The notes under the pieces are model-generated. The model did not search any database. It had not been told where the DNA came from and saw nothing but the letters and a program-made list of their open reading frames with translations. Made by a program: the position numbers and the translations under genes. A stretch of DNA of 51,547 nucleotides, from positions 1-51,547 of the forward strand of contig CAJXTK010000002.1 of the NCBI GenBank assembly GCA_913061115.1, given 5' to 3'. Position 1 is the stretch's first letter, and each line of letters opens with the position of its first letter. This DNA comes from an uncultured Haliea sp. (lineage in GTDB: Bacteria; Pseudomonadota; Gammaproteobacteria; Pseudomonadales; Halieaceae). Positions 34,991 through 44,087 of the stretch are shown here, one piece after another.

Positions 34991-35971
34991 TCACGGCTGC
35001 TGCCCCCCGTAACCGAACAGTGGATCCAACTGAGCCACCATTTCTTCGAGCTGCTGGCACTGCTCATCGCTGAAATAATCGCGATAGCCGCCGACCTTGG
35101 CCTTGCGTACTTTGAAGGACTGAGGGTTGTCCTTGTCACCCGGCTTGACTCGGGCACCACTACCTTTAAAGAACGTATCTTCTTCCATTTTTTTCATGTT
35201 GTCATAAGCAGCAAACTCTACCGCCTGCTGCACCTGGTCTGCAGTCACTTCAGTGCCAGTAAAGGCCAGTATTTTTGCCAACACATCACTGGGCTCCTTA
35301 CGCATATCCTCATAACGAACCACCAACACATCTTTCAATTCAGGAATTGCCTGCGCCCAGCCATTGAAGTAGTCAACAATACGTGGCACCCCGGCTTCTT
35401 TATCCAAAACAAAGTCCCAGACGTCTATCGCCGATCCATGGGGCGGGTAGTCATTGATGAACTTCTTTTTAGGGCGCATGCGAAACTGCCACTGGAAAAA
35501 CTGGGATACAGCGACATCGCGCGGGTCACGCACAAGAAGAACGATGCGCTTGCCCTGGAAGTGAATTTTGGAATACTGGTTGCCGGTGTAATCGCGCAGA
35601 TAGTTATTGTGGGTAAAAAATACCGCAGGCAGCTGTGGATCATGCTGCTTGAAATTATCAAAATCCAGCAAGTCACTCGCATCCAGATTGCCTTTCAGTT
35701 GATAGGCCCTGGACAGCATCACCCGCAACCAGGTCCTGCCCGATTTACCCCAGCTCATCAGTACCCAGTCACTGCGCTGTAGCTTCCCAAACTCTTCGCG
35801 CCCACGCAGCCAGCGTTCTATTTTTTTACGGCGTTCAGCAGGCAGCCAAAAGCAGAGCAATGAAATGATATGGCGTACGACGACCATTGCTCTATCGGCC
35901 ATAGATTGAATTATCCTCGGCAACGTCTTGAAAAGGCTCAGAATAATACCGTATATCACTGTTTGCCGCAC
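34991..35971 (-). CDS. PAPS-dependent sulfotransferase (paralogue 3)
   Basis: A 326-residue sulfotransferase with the loop SWGKSGRTWLRVMLS, FFTHNNYLRDYTGN (the residue before the first N is His), VRDPRDVAVSQFFQWQFRM, and the C-terminal VRKAKVGGYRDYF. The first ~45 residues include a hydrophobic, basic segment that may associate with the membrane; an internal ATG 23 codons in (MADRAMVV) is an alternative start to the GTG used here. First of the tandem pair; it diverges from an oxygenase gene over about 90 bases. Confidence 0.87.
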   Translation of the reverse strand: MRQTVIYGIILSLFKTLPRIIQSMADRAMVVVRHIISLLCFWLPAERRKKIERWLRGREEFGKLQRSDWVLMSWGKSGRTWLRVMLSRAYQLKGNLDASDLLDFDNFKQHDPQLPAVFFTHNNYLRDYTGNQYSKIHFQGKRIVLLVRDPRDVAVSQFFQWQFRMRPKKKFINDYPPHGSAIDVWDFVLDKEAGVPRIVDYFNGWAQAIPELKDVLVVRYEDMRKEPSDVLAKILAFTGTEVTADQVQQAVEFAAYDNMKKMEEDTFFKGSGARVKPGDKDNPQSFKVRKAKVGGYRDYFSDEQCQQLEEMVAQLDPLFGYGGQQP

Positions 35972-36062
35972 TAATGGGTAAGACCTGATTTACCGCACTA
36001 TTAACATCCTCATGCTTATCACTGCCTTGCCGGACTTACAACAGGCGTACTAAAATGCGCTA

Positions 36063-36689
36063 ATGCCACTGACCAATCTTAATGCTCTGCGCGCAGCGCG
36101 CGTAGAAACTGATCCCTATGACTACCTAGTAGTACCGAGCTTCCTCGACGCCCCCTCACTGGAGCAAGTCAACCGCGACTATCCCGCAATAGACAGTGCG
36201 GCCAACCACACACTGGAAAGTCTCACTTATGGCGTCGCCTTCAAACAGTTGATGCAGGAGTTGCAGAGTCCAGAATTTGCGGCCGTGCTTGGCGAACACT
36301 TCGATATGGATTTAGTTTCCCTGCCGACTACCGTGACGGTGCGTAAGTTCTGCGAACGTACCGATGGCAACATTCACACCGATCACAAAAGTAAGGTTAT
36401 TACGGTACTGGTCTACTTTAACGAGAAGTGGGACAACGAAGCCGGCCAACTGCGTCTGCTGCGCTCAAAAGACGACATTGAGAACTATGCTGCTCAGGTT
36501 ATTCCATCGGGGGGTAACCTTCTCGCATTTCGCCGCACTGATCACTCTTGGCACGGACATACCCAATTTGTCGGCGAACGCCGTATGGTGCAGTTAAACT
36601 ACTTGGATCAGAGTCTGTTTGCTGTTGTCGCCCAGCGTGTAAGTCGTTTTGGCACGCATTTTATGAAGAACGTGCTCGGGATACGCTGA
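36063..36689 (+). CDS. 2OG-Fe(II) oxygenase (second of the island)
   Basis: A 208-residue dioxygenase. Iron ligands H105 and D107 lie in NIHTDHKSKV and H164 in DHSWHGHTQF, with R174 (GERRMVQLNYL) as the 2-oxoglutarate ligand. The segment VITVLVYFNEKWDNEAGQLRLL is characteristic of 2OG-FeII_Oxy_3-type proteins found in polysaccharide loci. It is likely cotranscribed with the FAD oxidoreductase that starts 66 bases downstream. Substrate unknown; hydroxylation of an acyl chain or sugar is inferred only from context. Confidence 0.85.
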   Translation: MPLTNLNALRAARVETDPYDYLVVPSFLDAPSLEQVNRDYPAIDSAANHTLESLTYGVAFKQLMQELQSPEFAAVLGEHFDMDLVSLPTTVTVRKFCERTDGNIHTDHKSKVITVLVYFNEKWDNEAGQLRLLRSKDDIENYAAQVIPSGGNLLAFRRTDHSWHGHTQFVGERRMVQLNYLDQSLFAVVAQRVSRFGTHFMKNVLGIR

Positions 36690-36754
36690 GTAACGTGGCG
36701 CTGGATTGAAAACGGTGACCCAGAGTAGCGATCATCACATCAAGGCATAAAATA

Positions 36755-37870
36755 GTGAAAAAGCGCGTTGTGATAGCCGGATTTGGTGATACCGGGCTCT
36801 TGGTTGCCATCAATCTGGGCAAGGACTTCGATATCGTGGGAATCGGCCCCAAGCCCTGCCTTGTGAGTGGTCAGGAGTTGGGCATGCGCCTGACACAGCC
36901 CAAAGCGTGGAAAAAAGACTATTTGATGCCCTTTAGCCGCTACAAACAGCTGCGTGGGGTACGCACGCTGCAAGGGCTGATTACGGCTATAGATCCCCGT
37001 ACAACCACCGTTACCGTGCGACTGCACGATGACAGCGAACAGGTGGAGCACTACGATGCACTGGTGATCTCTTCCGGCGTGACCAACGGCTTCTGGCGCA
37101 ACAATGTGCTGGAAAATACTGATTCCATCAACCAGAACACTGACCGCGCCTCACAACAACTGTTGCAGGCACAATTGGTAGCGATCATTGGGGGCGGCGC
37201 CACTGGCGCGAGTGTCGCGGCCAACCTAGCGGCACGATGTCCCGAAAAATCTGTGTACTTTTTCTTCAGTGAAGACCAGCCCCTGCCCGGCTATCACCCT
37301 AAAGTGCGCAACAGCGCAGAGCAGCACTTGCTCGATGCTGGCGTGAACTTACGCCCCAATCATCGCGCAGTCATACCGGATGGCTTTCAATGCGATCGTT
37401 TTACCACTGAACCCATTGCATTCTCAAGCGGGCAAGACGACTTTAACGCCGACATTACACTGTGGGCAGTCGGCAAAATGACCCCCAACAACGACTTCAT
37501 TCCCGCCGACATGCTTAACGACAATGGTTTTGTAAAAACTGACCCTTTTTTGCGTGTGGACGGCTATGACAATGTCTTCGCAGTGGGCGACATTGCCGCC
37601 TCAGACCCTCATCGAAGCTCGGCTCGAAACTGGGGATATCGCCTGCTCGGACACAATATTCACGCTTATCTTGACGGTAGAAACATCAGCATGAAACGCT
37701 ATGAGTCGCCACGCTATCGCTGGGGCTCAATCTTCGGCGTACAGGGCGATGGCTTGCGCGTATTTCAACCAGAAGGTAGCAGTTTTCGCTTCCCCAATTG
37801 GACAATCCGCACCCTATTGTTTCCACTGGCGGTCCGTACAATGATTTACAAAGGTATCCACAAAGCTTAA
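36755..37870 (+). CDS. Pyridine nucleotide-disulfide-type FAD oxidoreductase
   Basis: A 371-residue two-dinucleotide-domain flavoprotein of the NDH-2/AIF-like type. FAD motif VVIAGFGDTGLLVAINLG lies at 5-22, the NAD(P) motif VAIIGGGATGASVAANLA is mid-protein, and the second FAD contact is DNVFAVGDIAASDP. No redox-active CxxxxC is visible. Electrons may go to quinone or to a partner enzyme such as the neighbouring oxygenase. It might supply a reduction step of lipid synthesis, but this is speculative. GTG start. It follows the oxygenase on the same strand. Confidence 0.85.
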   Translation: MKKRVVIAGFGDTGLLVAINLGKDFDIVGIGPKPCLVSGQELGMRLTQPKAWKKDYLMPFSRYKQLRGVRTLQGLITAIDPRTTTVTVRLHDDSEQVEHYDALVISSGVTNGFWRNNVLENTDSINQNTDRASQQLLQAQLVAIIGGGATGASVAANLAARCPEKSVYFFFSEDQPLPGYHPKVRNSAEQHLLDAGVNLRPNHRAVIPDGFQCDRFTTEPIAFSSGQDDFNADITLWAVGKMTPNNDFIPADMLNDNGFVKTDPFLRVDGYDNVFAVGDIAASDPHRSSARNWGYRLLGHNIHAYLDGRNISMKRYESPRYRWGSIFGVQGDGLRVFQPEGSSFRFPNWTIRTLLFPLAVRTMIYKGIHKA

Positions 37871-37961
37871 GGAACAAATGCCCTCTCTGGTTAGACGCTC
37901 AAGGCCCACGCCTGCGGCGACAGAAAGTGCGCCGATGTTAGTCCAGTCGCAGCAATCGGCA

Positions 37962-39056
37962 CTAAAAAAGTGCCTGAATACGCCTTACTACTAAGCCTGC
38001 ATCATCAGGCAATTGCGCACTGGGCTGCACAAAGGGTTGTCCTGACCAGACCGCCAGTCCCTTGTCGACCAGCAGGCGATGAAACGCGCGGAAATCTCGA
38101 GTAGCGCACAACACCTTGAAGATATCCACATAGTAAAACCCCCTCGCAAGACGATGACGCCAACGATCCCAAGTAGAATCCAGTGTTGGATTAAACAGCC
38201 AGTGAGCCAATGAGCGACGCCGTTGATCAATACGGCCCAGCCAACCCCCAGGTAAGGGAAAAATCGCCAGCGGTTTGTGCAAATAGATAACTTCCACCAT
38301 CATGGACACGCTGTCGGCTGTCACGATGAACCCGTCGGCGCAACCCAGTAGAGCCCGATAGGGATTATCCTCTGCCTCTGCAGACCATGCATAAAAAACA
38401 GCCTGTTCTGGAAGATCACGACGCAATATCTCCACCACCTCGGGTGTGGTGCGGCGACTGGTAGTGACATAGGGCGTACCGCCCAACTCATCAACAACCC
38501 AGTGCGCCGTCGCCACCAAATCGTTGGCTACCTGCCGATTCATAATGAACGGGTTGGTCTCACCACCGACCAGCATAGCAATCAATGGCTTGCGCAGTCC
38601 GTCGAACCGTTCCTGCCAGGCCAAAACCTCACTTGCCACATCGTCAGAGCCGACACGCATCAGAGGCAAAGTGATCGGTAAAAAGTTGTGCATCGGTGGC
38701 AGCTGGTTCTCGGCGCTGGCAACCACCAAAGAAAAATCGAGCATATGTCCGGACGGCTTACCCACCAATACTATTTTGGTCTTATTGCCCGATTGCTTGC
38801 GCACCCAAAGGGCCACCATCGAAGGACGCCGGCCAACGGTAACAATCAAATCGGGCCATGGGCCCTCTAGAGTGTCACTGCGACTCAAATCAAGGTGATC
38901 CACGGAAGGTCGATAGCGCGGCTTGCCCAGTACCCACTGGGGACGCATGTGCACGTATTTGTGTTCGGCCGGCCACGGCAGTGCGTCAACGATCGTCTCC
39001 ACTTGGCCGTTATCGCCTCGCTTGTCACTGAGGATAACCCAGGTACGAGGTGTCAC
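37962..39056 (-). CDS. ELM1-family (DUF1022) protein, paralogue 2
   Basis: A 364-residue ELM1-family protein. Blocks are WVILSDKRGDNGQVETIVDAL, LEGPWPDLIVTVGRRPSMVALWVRK, IVLVGKPSGHMLDFSLVVASAENQLP, AMLVGGETNPFIM and DGFIVTADSVSMMVEVIYLHKPL. GTG 39056 begins right at the conserved N-terminus and two bases after the sulfotransferase stop; a TTG at 39083 would overlap that gene by 25 bases. Translational coupling to the sulfotransferase is likely with either start. It is the most divergent of the three paralogues. Confidence 0.78.
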   Translation of the reverse strand: MTPRTWVILSDKRGDNGQVETIVDALPWPAEHKYVHMRPQWVLGKPRYRPSVDHLDLSRSDTLEGPWPDLIVTVGRRPSMVALWVRKQSGNKTKIVLVGKPSGHMLDFSLVVASAENQLPPMHNFLPITLPLMRVGSDDVASEVLAWQERFDGLRKPLIAMLVGGETNPFIMNRQVANDLVATAHWVVDELGGTPYVTTSRRTTPEVVEILRRDLPEQAVFYAWSAEAEDNPYRALLGCADGFIVTADSVSMMVEVIYLHKPLAIFPLPGGWLGRIDQRRRSLAHWLFNPTLDSTWDRWRHRLARGFYYVDIFKVLCATRDFRAFHRLLVDKGLAVWSGQPFVQPSAQLPDDAGLVVRRIQALF

Positions 39057-39058
39057 CG

Positions 39059-40000
39059 TCAGGCGTCCGTTACGCCCTGACAATAGCCCAGCTCCGGCAG
39101 AATATTATCCCGCACCAAAGCTTCGAGTTCCGCCACTTGGGCCACATCAAAATCTTCTCGATAACCACCGACTTTTCCTCGCCTGACCTTAAACGTACTG
39201 GGGTCACTGGCGTTTACCAGCTTCATGCCACCCTGACTAAAAGTCCCACTGGTCTCCAACTTCTGCAGGTTGTCGAAGGAACCCCATTCCACCGCCGCGC
39301 TAATTTCGTCTACACTGAAGTCCTCACCCATGAGCTGCGTAATCCGATGCAGTGTTGGCACAGGCTGAGCACGTAAATCCTCATAACGAGCCAGCATTCC
39401 ATGCTCCAGTTCCCGCACGTTGCGGGCCCAGGTGTTCTGGTATTCGATAAGGCTGGGCAGGCCAATATCCGAATGGCGCACAAAATCCCACATCTGCACC
39501 GTGCGGCGATCAATGGGGTGATCCACAAAATGGTTAATGAGTTCCTGCTTAGCTCGGGACTGACGCTTGGTAAACTGATGAAACCAGGACACCGCAATAT
39601 CGATCGGGTTACGTGCCAGAAATAACACCGGCTTATGCCGCAGCGGGTTATCGAGCGCGCCACAGGCCAGCAGTTTACCCACCTCGCCCTCATAACTGTA
39701 GTAGGCGTTGGTTGCTGCCAAACGAGGAATCTCAGGGATTTTACGCGCAAATTCGTCAGTGTTGATAAGCGTCGACTCGGGCAGGTTGTACCGCAACTGA
39801 TACAAGCGCGAAATCATAACTTTGAGCCAGGTGTTGCCGCTCTTAGGGTGCCCGATAATCAAAAAATTGGCACGCTGCGCTTTGGCCATCTCTAGGCGAG
39901 CCAAGTGTTTACGACGCACGGCAACCCGAGCCCTGGCTGGCAGGGGCTGAGTTGGAATGAGAATCAGCGCCTTCTTGACACCATCACTCAAATTTAACAT
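39059..40000 (-). CDS. PAPS-dependent sulfotransferase (paralogue 4)
   Basis: A 313-residue sulfotransferase. Motifs are IGHPKSGNTWLKVMIS (5'-phosphosulfate loop with the more classical PKSGNTW form), LARNPIDIAVSWFHQF (3'-phosphate site) and VRRGKVGGYREDF at the C-terminus. It is clearly less similar to the other three, and the usual THDN block is replaced by ATNAYYSYEGEVG, so the catalytic base is unclear. It heads an operon with the ELM1-family gene and diverges from lptF. Confidence 0.85.
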   Translation of the reverse strand: MLNLSDGVKKALILIPTQPLPARARVAVRRKHLARLEMAKAQRANFLIIGHPKSGNTWLKVMISRLYQLRYNLPESTLINTDEFARKIPEIPRLAATNAYYSYEGEVGKLLACGALDNPLRHKPVLFLARNPIDIAVSWFHQFTKRQSRAKQELINHFVDHPIDRRTVQMWDFVRHSDIGLPSLIEYQNTWARNVRELEHGMLARYEDLRAQPVPTLHRITQLMGEDFSVDEISAAVEWGSFDNLQKLETSGTFSQGGMKLVNASDPSTFKVRRGKVGGYREDFDVAQVAELEALVRDNILPELGYCQGVTDA

Positions 40001-40133
40001 TTAGTGTAATACTCGCAGGCAGGGTGTATTTGCATTCGCAAAGCGTGCAATTATGCTCGAAGCAAGCCAAAATGGCCAGATAACGGGCGCTTCATGTAGA
40101 ATAGCGGCCTGCATCGACAGGAACACGACCCCC

Positions 40134-41201
40134 TTGATTATCGACCGCCACATCAGCCGGGAAATTATTCGCCCCTTCTGTACGGGGCTCGGCCTCCTAG
40201 TACTGATTTTCATCGGCTTTTCCGCGGCGCGCCAACTGACCCTCGCCGCAAGCGGGCAACTGGATATGCTGACCGCGCTCAAGCTTGTCAGCCTCAATAC
40301 GCTGATCACACTGGAGATATTGTTGCCCTCGGCATTTTTCTTCTCAGTGTTGTCGGCTATCGGCCGACTCTACCGTGACTCCGAGATGAGCGCGCTCTAT
40401 GCCGCAGGCGTTAGTAGGGCACGTATTCTGCAAGCGGTGTTGAAGCTTGCACTGGTCATCGCTCTCATCACCGGATTGATGTCCACTCTGGGTCGCCCGT
40501 GGGCTTTTCGCACCAGCTACGCCTTGGAATCACAGGCCGCAGCTCAATTTGATTTAAAACAGATGTCAGCCGACGAGTTCGTCACCATGGATGGCAGCGA
40601 CTACACCTTTATCGCCCAAGACGTAGACCTGGAAAGGGGGTTACACAAGGGTGTATTCCTACAAAAGAATTACCAGAAGGAGGCGCGCTCTGAGATCATC
40701 GTTGCAGAATCGGCGGCGATGCCCACGCTCAATCCGGGTCAAGCTATGCAAGCGACTTTTTATAATGGTTACAATTACCTGCTGGACAATAGCGGGCAAA
40801 AGGATTTGACGCTGAAGTTCAAAGAGTTGGTCGTCCAACTGCCCAACGAAGAGGCGCAAGAGAAATACCGGCGCAAGGCGGAAACCACGCTGAACCTGTC
40901 ACAATCCTCCAATCCCAAGGATGTCGCGGAATACCAGTGGCGAATCACCACGCCGCTAGCAACGATACTTCTCGCCTTGATTGCCGTGCCACTGGCTCGC
41001 TCCGCACCAAGAGAATCCCGCTTTCGCAACGTTTCTATTGCCCTGTTAGCTTACATCACACTGTTCTCCATGGTCAGCGTACTGCGCACTCTCATGGAGC
41101 AAGGTACACTCGGGGCGATACCGGGGCTGTGGACTGCCTATGTCCTGCAGGCCGGGCTGCTGGCACTACTACTGACGTTCCCAAGGATGAAACGGCGATG
41201 A
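40134..41201 (+). CDS. lptF: LPS export ABC transporter permease LptF
   Basis: A 355-residue YjgP/YjgQ-family permease. It has an N-terminal IIDRHISREIIRPFCTGLG helix block, three early and three late transmembrane helices, and a periplasmic beta-jellyroll domain in the middle (about 115-255). With LptG and the LptB ATPase it extracts LPS from the inner membrane and passes it to LptC/A/D. TTG 40134 is chosen because it matches the usual LptF N-terminus; AGGA lies upstream. The stop overlaps lptG in ATGA. pepA, the usual divergent neighbour in gammaproteobacteria, is absent here; a sulfotransferase takes its place. Confidence 0.9.
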   Translation: MIIDRHISREIIRPFCTGLGLLVLIFIGFSAARQLTLAASGQLDMLTALKLVSLNTLITLEILLPSAFFFSVLSAIGRLYRDSEMSALYAAGVSRARILQAVLKLALVIALITGLMSTLGRPWAFRTSYALESQAAAQFDLKQMSADEFVTMDGSDYTFIAQDVDLERGLHKGVFLQKNYQKEARSEIIVAESAAMPTLNPGQAMQATFYNGYNYLLDNSGQKDLTLKFKELVVQLPNEEAQEKYRRKAETTLNLSQSSNPKDVAEYQWRITTPLATILLALIAVPLARSAPRESRFRNVSIALLAYITLFSMVSVLRTLMEQGTLGAIPGLWTAYVLQAGLLALLLTFPRMKRR

Positions 41202-42268
41202 TCCTACAACGCTATATAGGCTTAAGCGTAGTCAAAGGCTGGCTACTTGCCATGGTGGTACTGGGGGCCATTTTCGGTCTGATCAGCTTCACCCAAGAGT
41301 TGGATCATACCGGATATCAATACAATACCCTCGCAGTGGCGCGCTATACGCTGCTCATCCTACCCAACCAATTAGTGAACCTGGCCCCGGTGATTGCGCT
41401 GCTAGGCAGTATCGTTGCGCTGTCCAGCCTCGACCGCTACAACGAGTTAACCATCGTCAGCTGTACCGGTTTCTCCCCGACACAGTTGCTCGCCACACTC
41501 GCCTTACCGACCTTGCTGCTAATGGCCGGGCTCTGGGTCTGCATGGAATACGTCACGCCACAACTGCAGCAATCGGCAGGACAGGAACGGCAGCGATTGC
41601 GCGATGGAACGTCCGGATGGCTTCCCGATGGCGGAGTCTGGTCCACAGACGGGCAGAGTTACATCCATCTGACAATCATGTCCGAGGACAACGTGCCGGG
41701 CGGCATTAGTCTCTTTGAATTTGATGAGTCCAATCAGCTGGTTCGCGCCATGCGAGCGAACACAGCAATCGTCAAAGACGATAGAACATGGGTATTTCAA
41801 ACGGTCAAAGAAAAAATATTAGTGGACGGTCAACTTCAAACCCAGACCCATGATGCACTGGAAATTACTAACCTTTGGTCCCGTGACGAGTTGCCTACAC
41901 TCACACTGCCGGTTGCCAGCATGAATCTGTCGTTACTCTATCGATACAGCCAATATCGGGCCACTAATGGGCAGCCCGTAGGAAAATACATGAATGCGTT
42001 CTGGCAAAGACTGCTGATGCCACTGACCGTTTGTGCCATGGTTCTGCTAGGCACCTCAATCAGTGCGAGCATCACTGCGGGGCGCGATCGCAGCTTGGGT
42101 GTCAGCATAGGCATTGGTGCTGTACTGGGTATACTGTTCTATTTAGGCGCACAGATTATTTTCTCACTCGGACAACTCTTGCAATGGAATATTCCACTGG
42201 TAGCCCTTTTACCGACGTTAATTACGCTTGCCGCCGCCCTGTTACTGCTGCGGCGTATGCGTTGGTGA
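41198..42268 (+). CDS. lptG: LPS export ABC transporter permease LptG
   Basis: A 356-residue YjgQ-type permease (start MILQRYIGLSVVKGWLLAMV). It has six predicted transmembrane helices and a central periplasmic domain with DGTSGWLPDGGVWSTDGQSYIHL. It pairs with LptF to lift LPS or, in this context, possibly another lipid. The ATG overlaps the lptF stop codon (ATGA), giving coupled translation and a 1:1 ratio. The ABC transporter gene follows 73 bases later on the same strand. No lptB, lptC or lptA is in the window. Confidence 0.92.
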   Translation: MILQRYIGLSVVKGWLLAMVVLGAIFGLISFTQELDHTGYQYNTLAVARYTLLILPNQLVNLAPVIALLGSIVALSSLDRYNELTIVSCTGFSPTQLLATLALPTLLLMAGLWVCMEYVTPQLQQSAGQERQRLRDGTSGWLPDGGVWSTDGQSYIHLTIMSEDNVPGGISLFEFDESNQLVRAMRANTAIVKDDRTWVFQTVKEKILVDGQLQTQTHDALEITNLWSRDELPTLTLPVASMNLSLLYRYSQYRATNGQPVGKYMNAFWQRLLMPLTVCAMVLLGTSISASITAGRDRSLGVSIGIGAVLGILFYLGAQIIFSLGQLLQWNIPLVALLPTLITLAAALLLLRRMRW

Positions 42269-42341
42269 GCCAAACTGTGACGCACGTTATGACAAAATTG
42301 ACAGCGCTTTTCGCTCTAGCCACTGCCGAGGACATATCCAC

Positions 42342-44087
42342 TTGCGTCTGATACTCAGCTTTTTTCGCGCTTATCCCTGGCAAAGCGCACTGATGATTTT
42401 GGCTCTACTGCTGTCGGGTGCAGCCGAGGGCATCGGACTATCCGCCCTGCTACCGCTGTTGAATATTGCGCTGGGACCCGAAGCAACCAACATGTTACCG
42501 GGCGCGGATATGGCAAACCAGAATGAGTTTGAACGCACCGTGCTCGACACACTGGCGAGCATTGGTATTACGGCTACCCTGCTCAATATGCTCCTAATTG
42601 TACTGGGCGGGGTTGCCTTTAAAAGTCTATTTCTGCTTATAGGTCAGCGGCAGGTAGGTTATACCGCAGCCCAAGTCAGCACCGACTTACGCCTGCAGTT
42701 GCTGCGTGTGGTATTGCGCAGCAAATGGGAATATTTTTTGCATCAGCCTGTAGGCAAATTAACCAATGCACTGGCCTCAGAAGCCCAGCGATCGTCTGCT
42801 GCTTTTATCAATGGCGCCACCGCGATCATCTACCTGATTCAAGGACTGATCTATGGGGCCGTAGCCTTTGCATTGTCCTGGCAGGCATCGGTGGCGGGCA
42901 TCGGCGCCGGGATTATCGTGATTGGCCTGTCGCACTTTTTGGTAAGAATCACCCGTCGGGCCGGTAAAAAACAGACCCTGCTAATGACGTCACTCATGTC
43001 TAATCTTACCGATACCCTACAATCGGTCAAACCATTAAAGGCAATGGCGCGGGAACACCTCGCGGACAAGGTACTAGCGCAGGACACTAATCGTCTGAAT
43101 AAGGCCCTGCGCCGCCAGGTGATGAGCGCCGCTTCACTGGACTCGGGCCAGGAACTGATGTTCACCGCATTTATTTGCCTAGGCGTGTATGTCTCAGTGG
43201 CCAAATTCAGCATGGATCTGCCCGTAGTCATGGTGTTAGTCGTTGCCTTAGGCCGTGCCTTTGCATTCTTTGGAAAAGTGCAAAAGCAATACCAAAAACT
43301 GGCACAGGGGGAGAGTGCTTACTGGGCCCTGTTGGATTCCATCAATGATGCCAGCAATGCCGAAGAGCATCTTGGCGGCGACGTCAGCCCACACTTTGAA
43401 ACAGCCATCTACTTCGCCAACGTCACTTTCGATTACGACGAGCGGCACCCTGTATTTAACGGCCTATCCTTGCAGATTAAAGCGGGCTCATTAACAACAC
43501 TGGTCGGATCTTCTGGCGCGGGGAAAACCACTATTGTCGATCTGACGATAGGCCTACTCCAGCCCAAGAGGGGCGAGATTCTAGTAGACGGAACTCCGTT
43601 GCGGGACGTCGACCTCAGGCTATGGCGAAACATGATAGGTTACGTGCCGCAGGACACCATTCTGCTGCATGACAGCATCTTGCATAATGTGACGCTAGGA
43701 GACCCGAAACTGAGCATCAGCGACGCGGAGCAGGCGCTGCGTGCTGCCGATGCCTGGGAATTCGTGTCCGGGCTGCCAGAAGGCTTGAGCACAATGGTCG
43801 GCGAAAGAGGCGGGAAGCTCTCCGGTGGCCAGCGCCAGCGTATCGTAATCGCTCGGGCGCTGGTAAACCGACCGCGCCTGTTAATTCTCGATGAAGCCAC
43901 CAGTGCCTTGGATCGCGAGAGCGAGGATGCTATCTGCAAAACACTGGGAGGCCTGAAAGGGCAGCTCACCATTTTGGCTATTTCCCATAATCGCGCCATG
44001 GTACAGGCGGCCGATTATGTCTACAGGATGACCGATGGCACTGCCAGCTTATTGCCCAAGGAAGACCAGTCAGCCCTTGCCAAGTAG
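42342..44087 (+). CDS. MsbA-like ABC transporter (fused permease-ATPase)
   Basis: A 581-residue half-transporter with about six transmembrane helices in the first ~310 residues and a C-terminal ATPase: Walker A GSSGAGKTT near 389, signature LSGGQRQR near 492, Walker B LLILDEATSALD near 512, and His in ISHNRA. It is of the MsbA/McjD/lipid-exporter type; the insert EGIGLSALLPLLNIAL after helix 1 is common in glycolipid or peptide exporters. TTG 42342 follows GAGGA. Placed after lptFG, it would flip a lipid to the periplasmic leaflet before extraction. Its end overlaps the convergent ELM1-family gene by 18 bases. Confidence 0.88.
   Translation: MRLILSFFRAYPWQSALMILALLLSGAAEGIGLSALLPLLNIALGPEATNMLPGADMANQNEFERTVLDTLASIGITATLLNMLLIVLGGVAFKSLFLLIGQRQVGYTAAQVSTDLRLQLLRVVLRSKWEYFLHQPVGKLTNALASEAQRSSAAFINGATAIIYLIQGLIYGAVAFALSWQASVAGIGAGIIVIGLSHFLVRITRRAGKKQTLLMTSLMSNLTDTLQSVKPLKAMAREHLADKVLAQDTNRLNKALRRQVMSAASLDSGQELMFTAFICLGVYVSVAKFSMDLPVVMVLVVALGRAFAFFGKVQKQYQKLAQGESAYWALLDSINDASNAEEHLGGDVSPHFETAIYFANVTFDYDERHPVFNGLSLQIKAGSLTTLVGSSGAGKTTIVDLTIGLLQPKRGEILVDGTPLRDVDLRLWRNMIGYVPQDTILLHDSILHNVTLGDPKLSISDAEQALRAADAWEFVSGLPEGLSTMVGERGGKLSGGQRQRIVIARALVNRPRLLILDEATSALDRESEDAICKTLGGLKGQLTILAISHNRAMVQAADYVYRMTDGTASLLPKEDQSALAK

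Noticed and set aside
37958-37974. Hairpin GGCACT/AGTGCC with five-A loop, overlapping the end of the ELM1-family gene
   Set aside because: The T residues form the loop on the transcribed strand and no T run follows, so it is not a normal terminator; too short to call.
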